Positions 8,608-17,383 of a stretch of DNA of 64,000 nt are shown one piece after another (the stretch's first letter is position 1; every line of letters begins with the position of its first letter). The position numbers and the translations under genes were made by a program. The notes under the pieces are model-generated. The model saw only the letters and a program-made list of their open reading frames with translations. It was not told the origin of the DNA and did not search any database. This DNA is from Nostoc sp. NMS9 (GTDB taxonomy: Bacteria > Cyanobacteriota > Cyanobacteriia > Cyanobacteriales > Nostocaceae), in assembly GCF_017114995.1 (NCBI RefSeq), contig NZ_JABXKL010000073.1, forward strand, positions 44,581 through 108,580, read 5' to 3'.

Positions 8608-8640
8608 TGTGGGCATGGGGCATTGGGCATTGGGCATGGA
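8608..8640. repeat. Heptanucleotide repeat (TGGGCAT/GGGCATT type)
   Basis: Several slightly irregular copies of a 7-mer such as gggcattgggcattgggc. An inverted version (ccatgcccaatgcccaac) appears at 8988-9004 on the other side of the 21-bp array, so the minisatellite is bracketed by complementary short repeats. This is the kind of short tandem repeat known from heterocystous cyanobacteria. Confidence 0.75.
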
Positions 8641-8688
8641 GGTATGGGAGGGATCGATGAGAGTTAAAACTGAAAGTTTTAGGTTCAG

Positions 8689-8982
8689 AGGCTCAAATTT
8701 CAAGCTCAGAGGTTCAAAGTTCATCCTCAGAGGTTCAACTTCCGAGTTCAGAGGCTCAAATTTCAAGCTCAGAGGTTCAATGTTCATGCTCAGAGGCTCA
8801 AATTTCAAGCTCAGAGGTTCAATGTTCATGCTCAGAGGCTCAAATTTCAAGCTCAGAGGTTCAATGTTCATGCTCAGAGGCTCAAATTTCAAGCTCAGAG
8901 GTTCAATGTTCATGCTCAGAGGCTCAAATTTCAAGCTCAGAGGTTCAATGTTCATGCTCAGAGGCTCAACATTCAAGCTCAT
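8689..8982. repeat. 21-bp minisatellite, 14 units, alternating in 42-bp pairs
   Basis: Fourteen 21-bp units. The core alternates AGGCTCAAATTTCAAGCTC(AG) with AGGTTCAATGTTCATGCTC(AG), giving an almost perfect 42-bp higher-order repeat for the middle of the array; end units are diverged. Both strands stay open in one frame (a Leu/Glu/Pro/Phe heptapeptide repeat on the minus strand), but there is no ribosome site and no conserved domain, so I treat it as non-coding. Confidence 0.9.
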
Positions 8983-9010
8983 CTTCCCATGCCCAATGCC
9001 CAACACCAAT

Positions 9011-9280
9011 TTATAAAGCCTGAATCCATTCTTTGACTGAATATTCAGTCCAAATGCCATTTTTCCAGTAAGGATCGTTTTCAATTAACTGGCGTACAGT
9101 GGCTTCGTCTTCGGCTTCGTAAATCCCAAAAACTTTTGTAACATCCTTAGTGGGGCCGATGGTAATCAGCACACCAGATTCTTTCTGTTTTGCTAATCCG
9201 TCTAAATGAGCTTGACGATAGGGGGCGCGTTTTTCGATAACGTCTTCGCAGTAAGTTCCCCAGAGTACATATTTAGGCAT
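9011..9280 (-). CDS. YciI family protein
   Basis: An 89-residue single-domain YciI-like protein (ferredoxin-like alpha/beta dimer). It begins MPKYVLWGTYCEDVIEKR and has the R-x-x-H motif region (APYRQAHLDGL), the GVLITIGPTKD strand, and the FENDPY-like element IENDPYWKNG. YciI proteins are small cytosolic proteins with a conserved His-Asp pair and mostly unknown substrates. Its stop lies just beyond the repeat block. The start is followed upstream by a TTTTAGA heptamer array, so it is not obviously in an operon with pheT. Confidence 0.9.
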   Translation of the reverse strand: MPKYVLWGTYCEDVIEKRAPYRQAHLDGLAKQKESGVLITIGPTKDVTKVFGIYEAEDEATVRQLIENDPYWKNGIWTEYSVKEWIQAL

Positions 9281-9293
9281 AGCTAAGACTATT

Positions 9294-9413
9294 TTGGATT
9301 TTGGATTTTAGATTTTAGATTTTAGATTTTGCAGCCAGTGCATCGGGGAGTAAGAAATTATTAATTTCTCACTCCTAGCAAATGACAAATGACAAATGAC
9401 AAACGACAAATGA
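9294..9413. repeat. Two heptanucleotide tandem repeats between yciI-like gene and pheT
   Basis: A run of ATTTTAG/ATTTTGG units (9294-9330) and a run of AAATGAC/AAACGAC units (about 9380-9413). Both have a 7-bp period, as in the STRR repeats of filamentous cyanobacteria. The second runs right up to the pheT stop codon. Confidence 0.85.
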
Positions 9414-11864
9414 CTAACTTCTCAAGTTGACGCCGAATTTTTCCACCAAGGCTTCGCGGACTTTATTGTGTACTGGTTCCACTTCTGCCTCAGTCAGAGT
9501 ACGATCGCTAGCCCGATAAATTAAGCGGAATGCTAAACTCCGCTGTCCTTCGGGGACGTTTTCACCACGATATTCATCAAATAATTCCACCGATTCGAGC
9601 AAATCTTTACCAGCTTTGGTAATTACTTTTTCAATTTCGACAACTGAGATTTTCACGGGTGCGAAAAAGGCAATGTCGCGATCGCTAGCTGGATATGTAG
9701 AATAGGGCTGGAATGTGGGAACGAGAATTTCATCTTCTTCCAAAGAATCTAAAAGCACATCTAGATCCAATTGAAAAACATAAACGGAATCTGGTAAACC
9801 TTTTTCTCGTCGCAGTTGGGGATGGAGCTGCCCAAAAATCCCCAGTCTGTTACCCCGAATCCACAGGGAAGCGGTACGTCCTGGATGTAAGCGATCGTCG
9901 CGGCGATCGGGTTGAAATTCGATTTGCAAGCTCAATTGCCGAAATACACTTTCTAAAATGCCTTTGGCTTCAAACCAGGTGATGGGTTCTTCGCGTCCAC
10001 TTTTTGACCATTTGCCAAGGGTGCGATCGCCTCCGATAATCCCCGCCAGGGCTTCTGTTTCTTGCAAACCGTCTTCTTCTTGCCAGAAAATCTGCCCGAT
10101 TTCAAAGCCGTTCAGCGCACCATTACCCTGCTCTAAATTGTATTGAAAGGCATCAATTAACCCCGATATCAAATCGGTTCGCAGCGCTGAATATTCAACA
10201 AATAAGGGATTGGACAGTACTATGTTTCTGTCTTCTCCTGGTTTGACTAAAGAATAGTGGATTAATTCTGTCAATCCTTCAGCTCGCAGGAAAGCCCGTA
10301 ACTTGCGAATTAGTTCTTGATCTAAAGGTAGATAACCAGCTTCCGCTTTTTCTGGCAAGGTATCGCAGAATTTGTTGTAGCCATAGAGACGGGCAATTTC
10401 TTCAATTAAATCAATTTCTCGCTCTAAGTCACGGTAACGATAGGGTGGGACAGAAACTGACCACGTAGGTTGATGGCTGCTATCTTCTCCTGAAGAAGTT
10501 AACTGACACCCCAATGCAGTCAGGATGCGCTCAACATCTTGTTTTTGCAGTTCGCCTGTGTCCTCTTCTAAATCGATGGGCCCCAATATCTGATTAACTC
10601 GGTCTAAACGCAGGGCGATAGAACGACTCCAAGTAGACGGATCAGGGCGGGTGTCGGCAATTTCTTGCTGGACTATAATTCCACTAGCTAATTCACTAAT
10701 TAAGGATAAAGCGCGGCGATTGGCTATTTCCAACTCAGCCCGATTAACTCCCCGTTCGTATCTGCCAGAAGCTTCACTTCTTAACCCAACACTCCGGGAA
10801 GAACGGCGAATTGCCACGGAATCAAATAAAGCTGCTTCTAAAACTAGGCTTTGAGTCCCTTGATGGACTTCTGTTTCTTCCCCACCCATGACTCCCGCCA
10901 GTGCAACGGGCCTGTCGTTAGCGGTGATTAACAAATTTTGGGTTGATAGGGTGCGAGTTTGTCCATCTAGGGTTTTTAAGAATTCTCCATTATTAGCGAA
11001 GCGAACGCCGATGGTTAAATTTTCGCTACTTGCAACAGATTTTAGGCGATCGCAGTCAAAGGCGTGCAGTGGTTGTCCCCATTCCAACAAAACGTAGTTA
11101 GTAATGTCCACCACATTACTAATGGGACGTACCCCAGCCGCCCGCAAACGCTGTTGCAGCCATTCGGGAGATGGAGCAATTTTGATCTGTTCGATTACCG
11201 TACCAATGTATGCAGGACAAGCTTGGGTATCAGCAATTTTTAAAGCTAACTTTCCGGCATTTTTGGGAATAGAGACTTCACTAGGTTCAGGAATGCTCAA
11301 CTTTCCACCGGTTAAAGCTGCTACTTCTCTGGCTACACCTACCATACTTAGAGCATCAGCGCGATTGGCAGTTGCGGTAAGGTCTAAAATTACATCATCT
11401 AAACCCAACAATGGCCGCACATCACTACCCAATGGTAAATTTTCCTGGGTAAAAATATGAATTCCGTCTACATCGGTGGGCAAACCGAGTTCCTTTAAAG
11501 AACAAATCATGCCCTGAGATGGGACACCACGTAGTTTTGCAGGTTTAATTTTTAAATCAATTTTGGGTAAGTAAGTACCCGTAGTTGCCACTGGGACATA
11601 GATATCTGCCTTCACATTGGCAGCGCCACAGACAATATTTAAAGTCTCACCTGTACCGATATCCACTTGGCAAACACTCAATTTATCGGCGTTGGGATGG
11701 GGTTGACGCTCAAGCACTTTGCCGATCACCACGCCATTTGCCCAAGTGCGGCGGTCTTCAATCTCTTCTACCTCAAACCCCGCCATTGTCAGGGTTTCGG
11801 CTAATTCTTCTGGACTAAGTTTTATCTCTACTAGTTCGCGCAGCCAATTTAGAGAAATACGCAT
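9414..11864 (-). CDS. pheT: Phenylalanyl-tRNA synthetase beta subunit
   Basis: An 816-residue PheT, the normal length for the bacterial beta subunit. It begins MRISLNWLRELVEI, followed by the EMAP/OB tRNA-binding domain (about 40-150, GKVLERQPHPNADKLSVCQV). The B3/B4 editing region has ISNVVDITNYVLLEWGQPLHAFD; then come the B5 domain, the catalytic-like core (RRSSRSVGLRSEASGRYERG, LIEEIARLYGYNKF) and the C-terminal FDX-ACB anticodon-binding domain (FQPYSTYPASDRDIAF ... FRLIYRASDRTLT). With PheS it charges tRNA-Phe. pheS is not in this window, as is common in cyanobacteria. The gene looks intact. Confidence 0.98.
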   Translation of the reverse strand: MRISLNWLRELVEIKLSPEELAETLTMAGFEVEEIEDRRTWANGVVIGKVLERQPHPNADKLSVCQVDIGTGETLNIVCGAANVKADIYVPVATTGTYLPKIDLKIKPAKLRGVPSQGMICSLKELGLPTDVDGIHIFTQENLPLGSDVRPLLGLDDVILDLTATANRADALSMVGVAREVAALTGGKLSIPEPSEVSIPKNAGKLALKIADTQACPAYIGTVIEQIKIAPSPEWLQQRLRAAGVRPISNVVDITNYVLLEWGQPLHAFDCDRLKSVASSENLTIGVRFANNGEFLKTLDGQTRTLSTQNLLITANDRPVALAGVMGGEETEVHQGTQSLVLEAALFDSVAIRRSSRSVGLRSEASGRYERGVNRAELEIANRRALSLISELASGIIVQQEIADTRPDPSTWSRSIALRLDRVNQILGPIDLEEDTGELQKQDVERILTALGCQLTSSGEDSSHQPTWSVSVPPYRYRDLEREIDLIEEIARLYGYNKFCDTLPEKAEAGYLPLDQELIRKLRAFLRAEGLTELIHYSLVKPGEDRNIVLSNPLFVEYSALRTDLISGLIDAFQYNLEQGNGALNGFEIGQIFWQEEDGLQETEALAGIIGGDRTLGKWSKSGREEPITWFEAKGILESVFRQLSLQIEFQPDRRDDRLHPGRTASLWIRGNRLGIFGQLHPQLRREKGLPDSVYVFQLDLDVLLDSLEEDEILVPTFQPYSTYPASDRDIAFFAPVKISVVEIEKVITKAGKDLLESVELFDEYRGENVPEGQRSLAFRLIYRASDRTLTEAEVEPVHNKVREALVEKFGVNLRS

Positions 11865-12147
11865 GGAATGTGCTTGTTTTAGGAATCGTCTTTTGCTCTT
11901 ATTTTAGGGTGCAAGAAGCGATCGATGGCTACTCGTCCCGCAAGGCTTACCCTTTCACTTGAACAATCCTACTACGTTAGACTGGCAATGTAAAAATAAG
12001 TAAATACTGAGAATGTATCTACGCAAAGAAGTAAGACATTATTTTTATTTGGTTGATTTTGACATTAAACTACATACGCCCGGATTTCTCGCTTGTGAAA
12101 AATCCGGGTGTTTTGTTTCATAAAAAAGCGTGTCAAAGGTTAGTCAT
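11865..12147. other. Intergenic region with orphan hairpin
   Basis: Upstream of pheT. It holds the pheT promoter region and a terminator-like hairpin (listed separately); nothing else is recognisable. Confidence 0.5.
12079..12118 (+). terminator. Rho-independent terminator-like hairpin
   Basis: CCCGGATTT and AAATCCGGG form a GC-rich stem with a short loop (CTCGCTTGTGAA), followed on the plus strand by TGTTTTGTTTC. No plus-strand gene precedes it; it may serve the minus-strand gene at 12148-12645 in reverse or end a small RNA. Confidence 0.55.
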
Positions 12148-12645
12148 CTAATTTTTACTAACAACAATTTTAGCAATGTAGTCTTTTAGCGCGATCGCCT
12201 TTCCGCTCTTTGGGTACGGGGAAACCTGTATCAATTTCACCGAATATTTATCTAAAAATTGAATTGATAAAGCATCACGACCTGGTATCAGGGTTAGCAT
12301 TAATGTTGAAACTTGCTGACCATTTTTTATGATGTCTAATCCAATAATAACTTGCCCTTGCCAAATACAAGTTACATTAGAAGGGCACCGAGAATCCTGG
12401 ATAACTTTTGAAAATTTGATTTCAATATTTTCAGTAGGGAGGTAAGCTGTCTTTCCATATCTAAGGTAAAATGGAGTATTTAAAGTAGTTCCAACTCTAG
12501 CCATCAATTGTTGATGATTACCTTGAGCAATTGATTTAACTTCTATGCTTGAAGGCTTGATATTTGATAATATTCCATAGCTAGGAAGACAATTTCCTCC
12601 ACCAATCAATGTTAATATAACTGCTGCACTCACTACACTTTTCAT
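12148..12645 (-). CDS. Secreted protein with DSRCP...C motif, function unknown
   Basis: A 165-residue protein with an N-terminal signal sequence (MKSVVSAAVILTLIGGGNCL) and a C-terminal beta-rich domain. The domain contains FSKVIQDSRCPSNVTCIWQG, a motif (DSRCP...C.W.G) seen in many small secreted or lipoprotein bacterial proteins of unknown function; the two cysteines could form a disulfide. C20 falls near a possible lipobox but the match is poor. It is not in an operon. A ribosome site is weak (AGTATAAAAA region). Confidence 0.75.
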   Translation of the reverse strand: MKSVVSAAVILTLIGGGNCLPSYGILSNIKPSSIEVKSIAQGNHQQLMARVGTTLNTPFYLRYGKTAYLPTENIEIKFSKVIQDSRCPSNVTCIWQGQVIIGLDIIKNGQQVSTLMLTLIPGRDALSIQFLDKYSVKLIQVSPYPKSGKAIALKDYIAKIVVSKN

Positions 12646-12945
12646 TTTTTATACTCCATAGTCAGGAATTTTATTATTAGTTGAGCCAGAAAGCAGATTT
12701 ATAAATTGTTCTGTTTTCTGCTAGAGTGAAACTTTAAAAGACAAAACGCAATTAGTTAACTTTTGTGCGTAGGCGCAGCCCGTCGTAGACATCGCTTCTT
12801 GCATAACCATTACGATTGAGAGCCATTTGGTTTCTCACGCTTGAGCTAAAATACCATAAAACCAGCAATCTAAATACACAAGCTTTTTTCTGATTTCAAA
12901 AACTTCAACAGTGCTTTTCAAATTTGGGGATTGGGATTTCCCGTA
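12646..12945. other. Intergenic region
   Basis: Contains an SDR family A copy (12767-12795). Otherwise AT-rich with no gene seen. Confidence 0.5.
12767..12795. repeat. Small dispersed repeat (SDR family A)
   Basis: A 29-bp copy with one change (GTAGGCGCAGCCCGTCG), followed by TAGACATCGC. Intergenic. Confidence 0.85.
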
Positions 12946-13801
12946 ATAATTAATGGTGCCAGTTTTTACCTTTGGTTCTGAGTTCTTCACTCAGTTTGAA
13001 CCTTTGCTCGAAAGTGAGCGATGCTTTACCATCAACCCCTGCTGTCTTTTTCCCAGCATTTAGTTGAGTTACTTGACGAACTGCCAGTAATCTTGCTGCG
13101 GTGGATTTCAGAATCAGCTTTTGAAGGGACTGCGCTTTTGGGTAGTCTCCGCCTCGAACAGCTTTGTACATTCTTCTTTGCAGGCAAAAAAGGTTACGTC
13201 GGAATTTCTTCCAGGGTAGCGTTCTCCATGATTCACTAGCGTCATTGCTGTGTCCAATCATGCTCTACTCCAATTCGTGTACTCTGAACACCTCAGACCA
13301 ATTACGGTCTGTCCTACCCTAACTGAGGGAATTTTGCTACTCGTCTAGCCTACTTGGGAGTTCGACCTTCTCCTAGACCCTTAGTTCGTTTTTATTCGTT
13401 CCCTCAACTGATTGATTGCTTCGTTAGGTGTAGCCAATTTAACCGTCAGAAACCCTTGGTTCTTGCTGCTGTCATCCCTCATAACGCAACGGGTTTTAGC
13501 TCTGATGAAGTCGGGGGTTTTGTGTTATGCCCCGCTTGAGTGTGGGTTACTTTTCTAGGCTCTGTTTCACCGTGGAAGCTCCCTATTAACGCCAGTGTCA
13601 ATTCATAACGATTGTCTGGTTGCATCCTTTCCCCAGCTTCACTCTATAAGAATCAAGCTTACTCGGTGTGGGCAGGTAAGGAGTCACGCCTGAACCTGGC
13701 GGGTAGGATTTTCACCTACATCTGGTTGAGAGTTCAACTCGTGAGAGTTGGTAAGTTTATTTACGGACTAGATACCGGGATTCATCTACAACGAATCGCA
13801 C
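12946..13801 (-). mobile_element. Truncated group II intron (5' part)
   Basis: Read on the minus strand, the element starts at 13801 with the canonical 5' boundary GTGCG (GTGCGATTCGTTGTAG). It runs through about 540 bases of structured RNA sequence typical of domain I of bacterial group II introns, then enters an intron-encoded protein frame. The sequence stops abruptly after the reverse-transcriptase N-terminal region. Most of the RT, the maturase domain and RNA domains V-VI are absent, so it cannot splice or move by itself. The junction with unrelated DNA lies near 12946-12952. Confidence 0.85.
12950..13261 (-). pseudogene. Group II intron reverse transcriptase/maturase, N-terminal fragment
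   Basis: A 103-residue fragment matching the N-terminal region of group II intron-encoded reverse transcriptases. Key segments are LPWKKFRRNLFCLQRRMYKA, LQKLILKSTAARLLAVRQVT and LNAGKKTAGVDGKASLTFEQ, ending KGKNWHH and a stop where intact proteins continue into the RT fingers. The YADD catalytic motif, domain X and any endonuclease are missing. It begins about 540 nt inside the intron, as expected for an ORF placed after domain I-III RNA. Confidence 0.85.
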
Positions 13802-14525
13802 GAAGATTCACTCTAGTTATTACTTTCTAGCATTATTACTCCATATTTTAGCAATTATTACATTATGTAAAAGGAACATTATTTTTTCTCTGTTCTCAAC
13901 AAGCCCAGTTTTTTGCGATGAGCAATGACCACGATTTCACAAGGCGTAGCCCATCGTAGACATGGCTTTGAGACTTGGAAAATAAATCAAATGAGAAATG
14001 CTGATTTTTTCCTTGGTTCTTAACATTGGTTGCGAGCAAGAGTAATTTAGATGCGTTTGCTTTGGCGATCGCAGAACTTGAATCTTTAAAACTCGATCAA
14101 ATCTCACAAGTAATATTTTCTCACTCAATAGACTACAAAAATCACACTTCACTCTTTTTTGTAGTGTAATTACATTACATTGTATTGTAGAACTCCAAAG
14201 AGGTAAATTTGCCCTCTTTGTGCCGAAAAATCACTGTAGAAACTGTCTCTAAGCTTTCACCATAAGGATTATCGGACATTTTTTTGAAATCTACCTCAAC
14301 AAGATCGAAAGAATAGACAATCCAATCTAAAAAATCGGCAATACAATCGAAATTTTGTTCATTTTAAATGTAAATCTGATTTTGTATAGTTTTACTAAAT
14401 GTGGTGATTGCTGTTTTTATTAGTATTTTTTATTGAAAATAAAAGTAAAAAAATGCTTTCATTCATGTCGTTGATCTTCCTCTTGATAGAGGGATTTCAG
14501 TTTGAGTAATAGGAGTTTAATTCTA
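13802..14525. other. Intergenic region upstream of the Gly/Asn-rich protein
   Basis: Holds an SDR copy (13941-13966) and a short hairpin near 14190-14216 (AAAGAGG ... CCTCTTT), and is AT-rich towards the next gene. No coding sequence is convincing; a 71-codon minus-strand ORF ends in the SDR and looks accidental. Confidence 0.5.
13941..13966. repeat. Small dispersed repeat (SDR family A), diverged
   Basis: AAGGCGTAGCCCATCGTAGA followed by CATGGC; shorter and slightly diverged from the other copies. Confidence 0.75.
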
Positions 14526-15716
14526 ATGGCAACTTCTGGCAATAGCAATCAAACCACTGGGTCACAAAGTACTAGCAACAATTCAACTGGTAATGGCAAT
14601 TTTTCTTTCAGTGATGGCAAATGGCAGTCTAGCGATGGCAGCAGTCTAGATAGTGGCAGTAGCTTTGGTGGCGCTGCTAGTGGTAGTAATACTTTCGCTT
14701 CCTTCATCGGTGGTGGTAACTCATCCACAACCAGTGAAGATGGAAAGTACAAATATAATTACGAGCGACCACTTGACGAGCGGGCTTTAACTGATACCAA
14801 TAATCCGTTCAATCAACTCATCGGAGTCGTTGGCGGTGATATTACTGCGTTAGGTGATGGTAGCAACCCCTTTGCTAGTGGTGGCGCATCTGCTGGCGGT
14901 AGCAACCCCTTAACTGGTGGTGGCGCATCTGGTGGCGGTAGCAACCCCTTAGCTGGTGGTGGCGCATCTGGTGGCGGTAGCAACCCCTTAACTGGTAGTG
15001 GCGCATCTGGTGGTAACGCATCTGGTGGCGGTAGCAACCTCCCTGGTAACTTACCATTTGGCAGCACTCCGCCTTCCAAGGAAAGTGGAAGCAACCTACC
15101 TGAAACTGGCAACGGTCAACCTGTACCTTATAAGAGCGACAACTGGATATCTGATATTCAAAAATTAGATGGTGCAAATGCTATCGGTAACAGTGGCCAA
15201 GGTAACGGTAACTGGCTATATGGTAGTAACAACGCAACCGACGGTAATGGTAACTGGAATTTTGGTAGCAGTAACACAACCAACGGTAACGGTAACTGGA
15301 ACTACGGTGATAGCAGCAAAACCGAAGGTAATGGTAACTGGGGCTTTGGTAACGAGAACACAACCAACGGTAACGGTAACTGGAACTTAGGCAATAACAA
15401 CGACATCCTTGGTAATGCCAATACATTACCTGGTAGTAAAAACGACATTCTTGGTAGTGGCAACACTGCCAATGTAACTAACAGCAATCTCCTTGGAAAC
15501 CGGATTGAAGCCAGTGGTGATGACAAAACACTCATTGGTAATGAAGGCTGGAATTTCCCTGTTAGTGGCCAACTGATATCACTAGGTAGTACTAAGCCTA
15601 GCCAAGATATAGGAACTGATATCAGCAATTTAGTCACCAGTCCTAACGTTGCAACATCCGCCATATCAAATCCAGGCTATATCAACCCAAATTATGATTT
15701 CTCTAGCATAGCCTAA
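14526..15716 (+). CDS. Low-complexity Gly/Asn/Ser-rich repeat protein, function unknown
   Basis: A 396-residue protein, not recognised. The start at 14526 (MATSGNSNQTTG) has AGGAG ten bases upstream. There is no signal peptide. Residues about 115-165 consist of a 13-residue repeat (GGGSNPLTGGGAS, about four copies). Residues about 215-300 are a 14-residue repeat built on GNGNWNFGSSNTTN (five to six copies), degrading to GN-rich units (NDILGSGNT). Aromatic residues sit at a fixed place in each unit, which suggests a regular beta-solenoid or fibrous fold. The C-terminus (NYDFSSIA) is not repetitive. It could be a surface, sheath or matrix component exported by a type I route; that is inference. 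No neighbours share its strand. Confidence 0.75.
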   Translation: MATSGNSNQTTGSQSTSNNSTGNGNFSFSDGKWQSSDGSSLDSGSSFGGAASGSNTFASFIGGGNSSTTSEDGKYKYNYERPLDERALTDTNNPFNQLIGVVGGDITALGDGSNPFASGGASAGGSNPLTGGGASGGGSNPLAGGGASGGGSNPLTGSGASGGNASGGGSNLPGNLPFGSTPPSKESGSNLPETGNGQPVPYKSDNWISDIQKLDGANAIGNSGQGNGNWLYGSNNATDGNGNWNFGSSNTTNGNGNWNYGDSSKTEGNGNWGFGNENTTNGNGNWNLGNNNDILGNANTLPGSKNDILGSGNTANVTNSNLLGNRIEASGDDKTLIGNEGWNFPVSGQLISLGSTKPSQDIGTDISNLVTSPNVATSAISNPGYINPNYDFSSIA

Positions 15717-15988
15717 AAGTTTGTAGCAGACAGGAGCCAGTTTTTGCATCGGTAAGCCTGTCTATTGTAGCAATGACCTTTTTGCCAACTTGAGTTGATT
15801 ACATTTTGAGTACAATACTTCTGGATTAAGCTTTGCAGTTGACATTGCTCTCATTGAGCGGCGCAAGAATCAACCTTCTAGCATTTTAAGAATTTCAATC
15901 TGTAATTAACCCAGAAGTATTACTCTTTGAAATGTAGTGGGTAAGGTATAGAAAAAATAATTAACCGCAAATCATTGGAGTGGTTAAT

Positions 15989-17383
15989 TTAAGTCAAATG
16001 CATAAAGACTATTTTCAGCAATTCGGCACGGGTAAACGGTTTAGTCAGATAGCCAGATGCCCCGACTAATTTCGCTTTTACTTTGTCTACAATTCCTTTA
16101 CTGCCAGTGACAAAGATAATAGGAGTATTTTGAAATAGTGAATTATTTCGTATAATTCGGCACAACTCATAACCATCAATTCCTAGCATGTTTAAATCCA
16201 ACAAAATTAAATCCGGTTTGTGCCTTATAATTGACAAAACGGCTTTCACTGGATCGTTAATAGTCACTACAGAAAAATTTTCATTTTCTAAGAAATAACT
16301 AATTTCTTTAAGAATGGTGGGACTATCATCTACAGAAACGATTTTGTGGACTTTTTGTCCCGTTACAGTAGCAGCCGTTACTCTTTGGGAAGCAGAATTT
16401 ATGTTATTTGATATTGTTGGTTCCTGAAAGTTTTCTTTTGAAGGAGTAGAAATCTGTGGTAATCGCTGAACAGGAACTATTTTCTCTTCAGGAATATTTG
16501 GGTAAGAATTGACAGTATTACTTAGTTCTTGTTTGGTGTCAACTAACCCTGAAATCAATTTTGAGAAAAGCGATTGCTCCTCAAAAAGCTTTGGTAATTT
16601 ATCATAAGGTGGATCTGGTTCATGGAGGATAATCGCACCCTTAAGGATGTAAGGGTATAAATTGCGAGCTAGTTGAATTTCATCTTGATTCAAAATTACA
16701 GCCAGATGATACAGGCTAAAACCCTTCATCCAGTTAATTAAATCTGGCTGGAGATTTGGTAAATCTTGGTCATCAAACTTGCTGTTAATCAACAGATATG
16801 GACGTTGATATAGAGAAGAAATTTTAGGTACAAAAGCCTGCCAATTCTGTAATCTTACTTGGCAATACTCTAGAATTTTTTCTACACCTAGCCTGCAAAT
16901 TTTTGGCATTCTATCAAGTGGTTCTGTTAATTCATAAGTACCTTCTTTGATGAGCAAAAATGATTCAATTACCTCTTTAACTAATTCTTGAACCAGCACT
17001 CCTGCTTGTGTAGAATGTAGATGTTGTTGACTAACAAGCCAGGATATAGCCTGATACTCAGGAGGGTGGCTTCTCGAATTACTGTCATCTTTGCTTAACT
17101 GACTGTGTGAGTCAGGTTCAAACATCAGCCGTACTTGAATGCGAACCTCATTAGTAAGGAGTGGAATTTGCTGGCTGAGGCGTCGCAAATGGCGCTCTAG
17201 TCGATCAAATGGTTCCACAGAATGGGTAGCGTAAGTTATTTTGCCCTGTTCTAAGTAAATCGACCAAGAAACTGAGTTACTCAATACTTGTAAACAAGTA
17301 CTGTCGGAACAATTGGATAATTGTCTTAACAAACTTAGAGGACGTAGTTTGGTGAATGTACCTGAGTTATTCATATTTTTCAA
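15989..17383 (-). CDS. PatA-family response regulator (PATAN domain + REC)
   Basis: A 464-residue two-domain regulator. The N-terminal region (about 1-300) has the PATAN/DUF4388 opening: PLSLLRQLSNCSDSTCLQVL, then WSIYLEQGKITYATHSVEPF. The C-terminal receiver domain (about 345-464) has VDDSPTI (acid pocket), LILLDLNMLGIDG (phospho-acceptor Asp), VTGS and the K of LTKPF. The architecture is that of PatA (heterocyst patterning) and PixG/TaxP1/HmpA-like (phototaxis and pilus) regulators. No CheY, CheW or MCP genes adjoin it, so it is an orphan and I cannot choose between these roles. It converges on the Gly/Asn-rich gene. Confidence 0.92.
   Translation of the reverse strand: MKNMNNSGTFTKLRPLSLLRQLSNCSDSTCLQVLSNSVSWSIYLEQGKITYATHSVEPFDRLERHLRRLSQQIPLLTNEVRIQVRLMFEPDSHSQLSKDDSNSRSHPPEYQAISWLVSQQHLHSTQAGVLVQELVKEVIESFLLIKEGTYELTEPLDRMPKICRLGVEKILEYCQVRLQNWQAFVPKISSLYQRPYLLINSKFDDQDLPNLQPDLINWMKGFSLYHLAVILNQDEIQLARNLYPYILKGAIILHEPDPPYDKLPKLFEEQSLFSKLISGLVDTKQELSNTVNSYPNIPEEKIVPVQRLPQISTPSKENFQEPTISNNINSASQRVTAATVTGQKVHKIVSVDDSPTILKEISYFLENENFSVVTINDPVKAVLSIIRHKPDLILLDLNMLGIDGYELCRIIRNNSLFQNTPIIFVTGSKGIVDKVKAKLVGASGYLTKPFTRAELLKIVFMHLT

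Noticed and set aside
8689..8982. Possible CRISPR array
   Set aside because: Units are contiguous with no unique spacers and no cas genes; the same holds for 59529-59849.
8605..9084. Long ORFs on both strands across the 21-bp array
   Set aside because: They exist because the period is a multiple of three; no ribosome site, no non-repeat domain, and one strand overlaps the yciI-like gene.
13937..14152. 71-codon minus-strand ORF
   Set aside because: Its end is SDR-encoded (STMGYAL), it has no ribosome site and no recognisable domain.
14813..15664. Minus-strand ORFs opposite the Gly/Asn-rich gene
   Set aside because: Shadows of a low-complexity coding sequence; the plus frame has the ribosome site.
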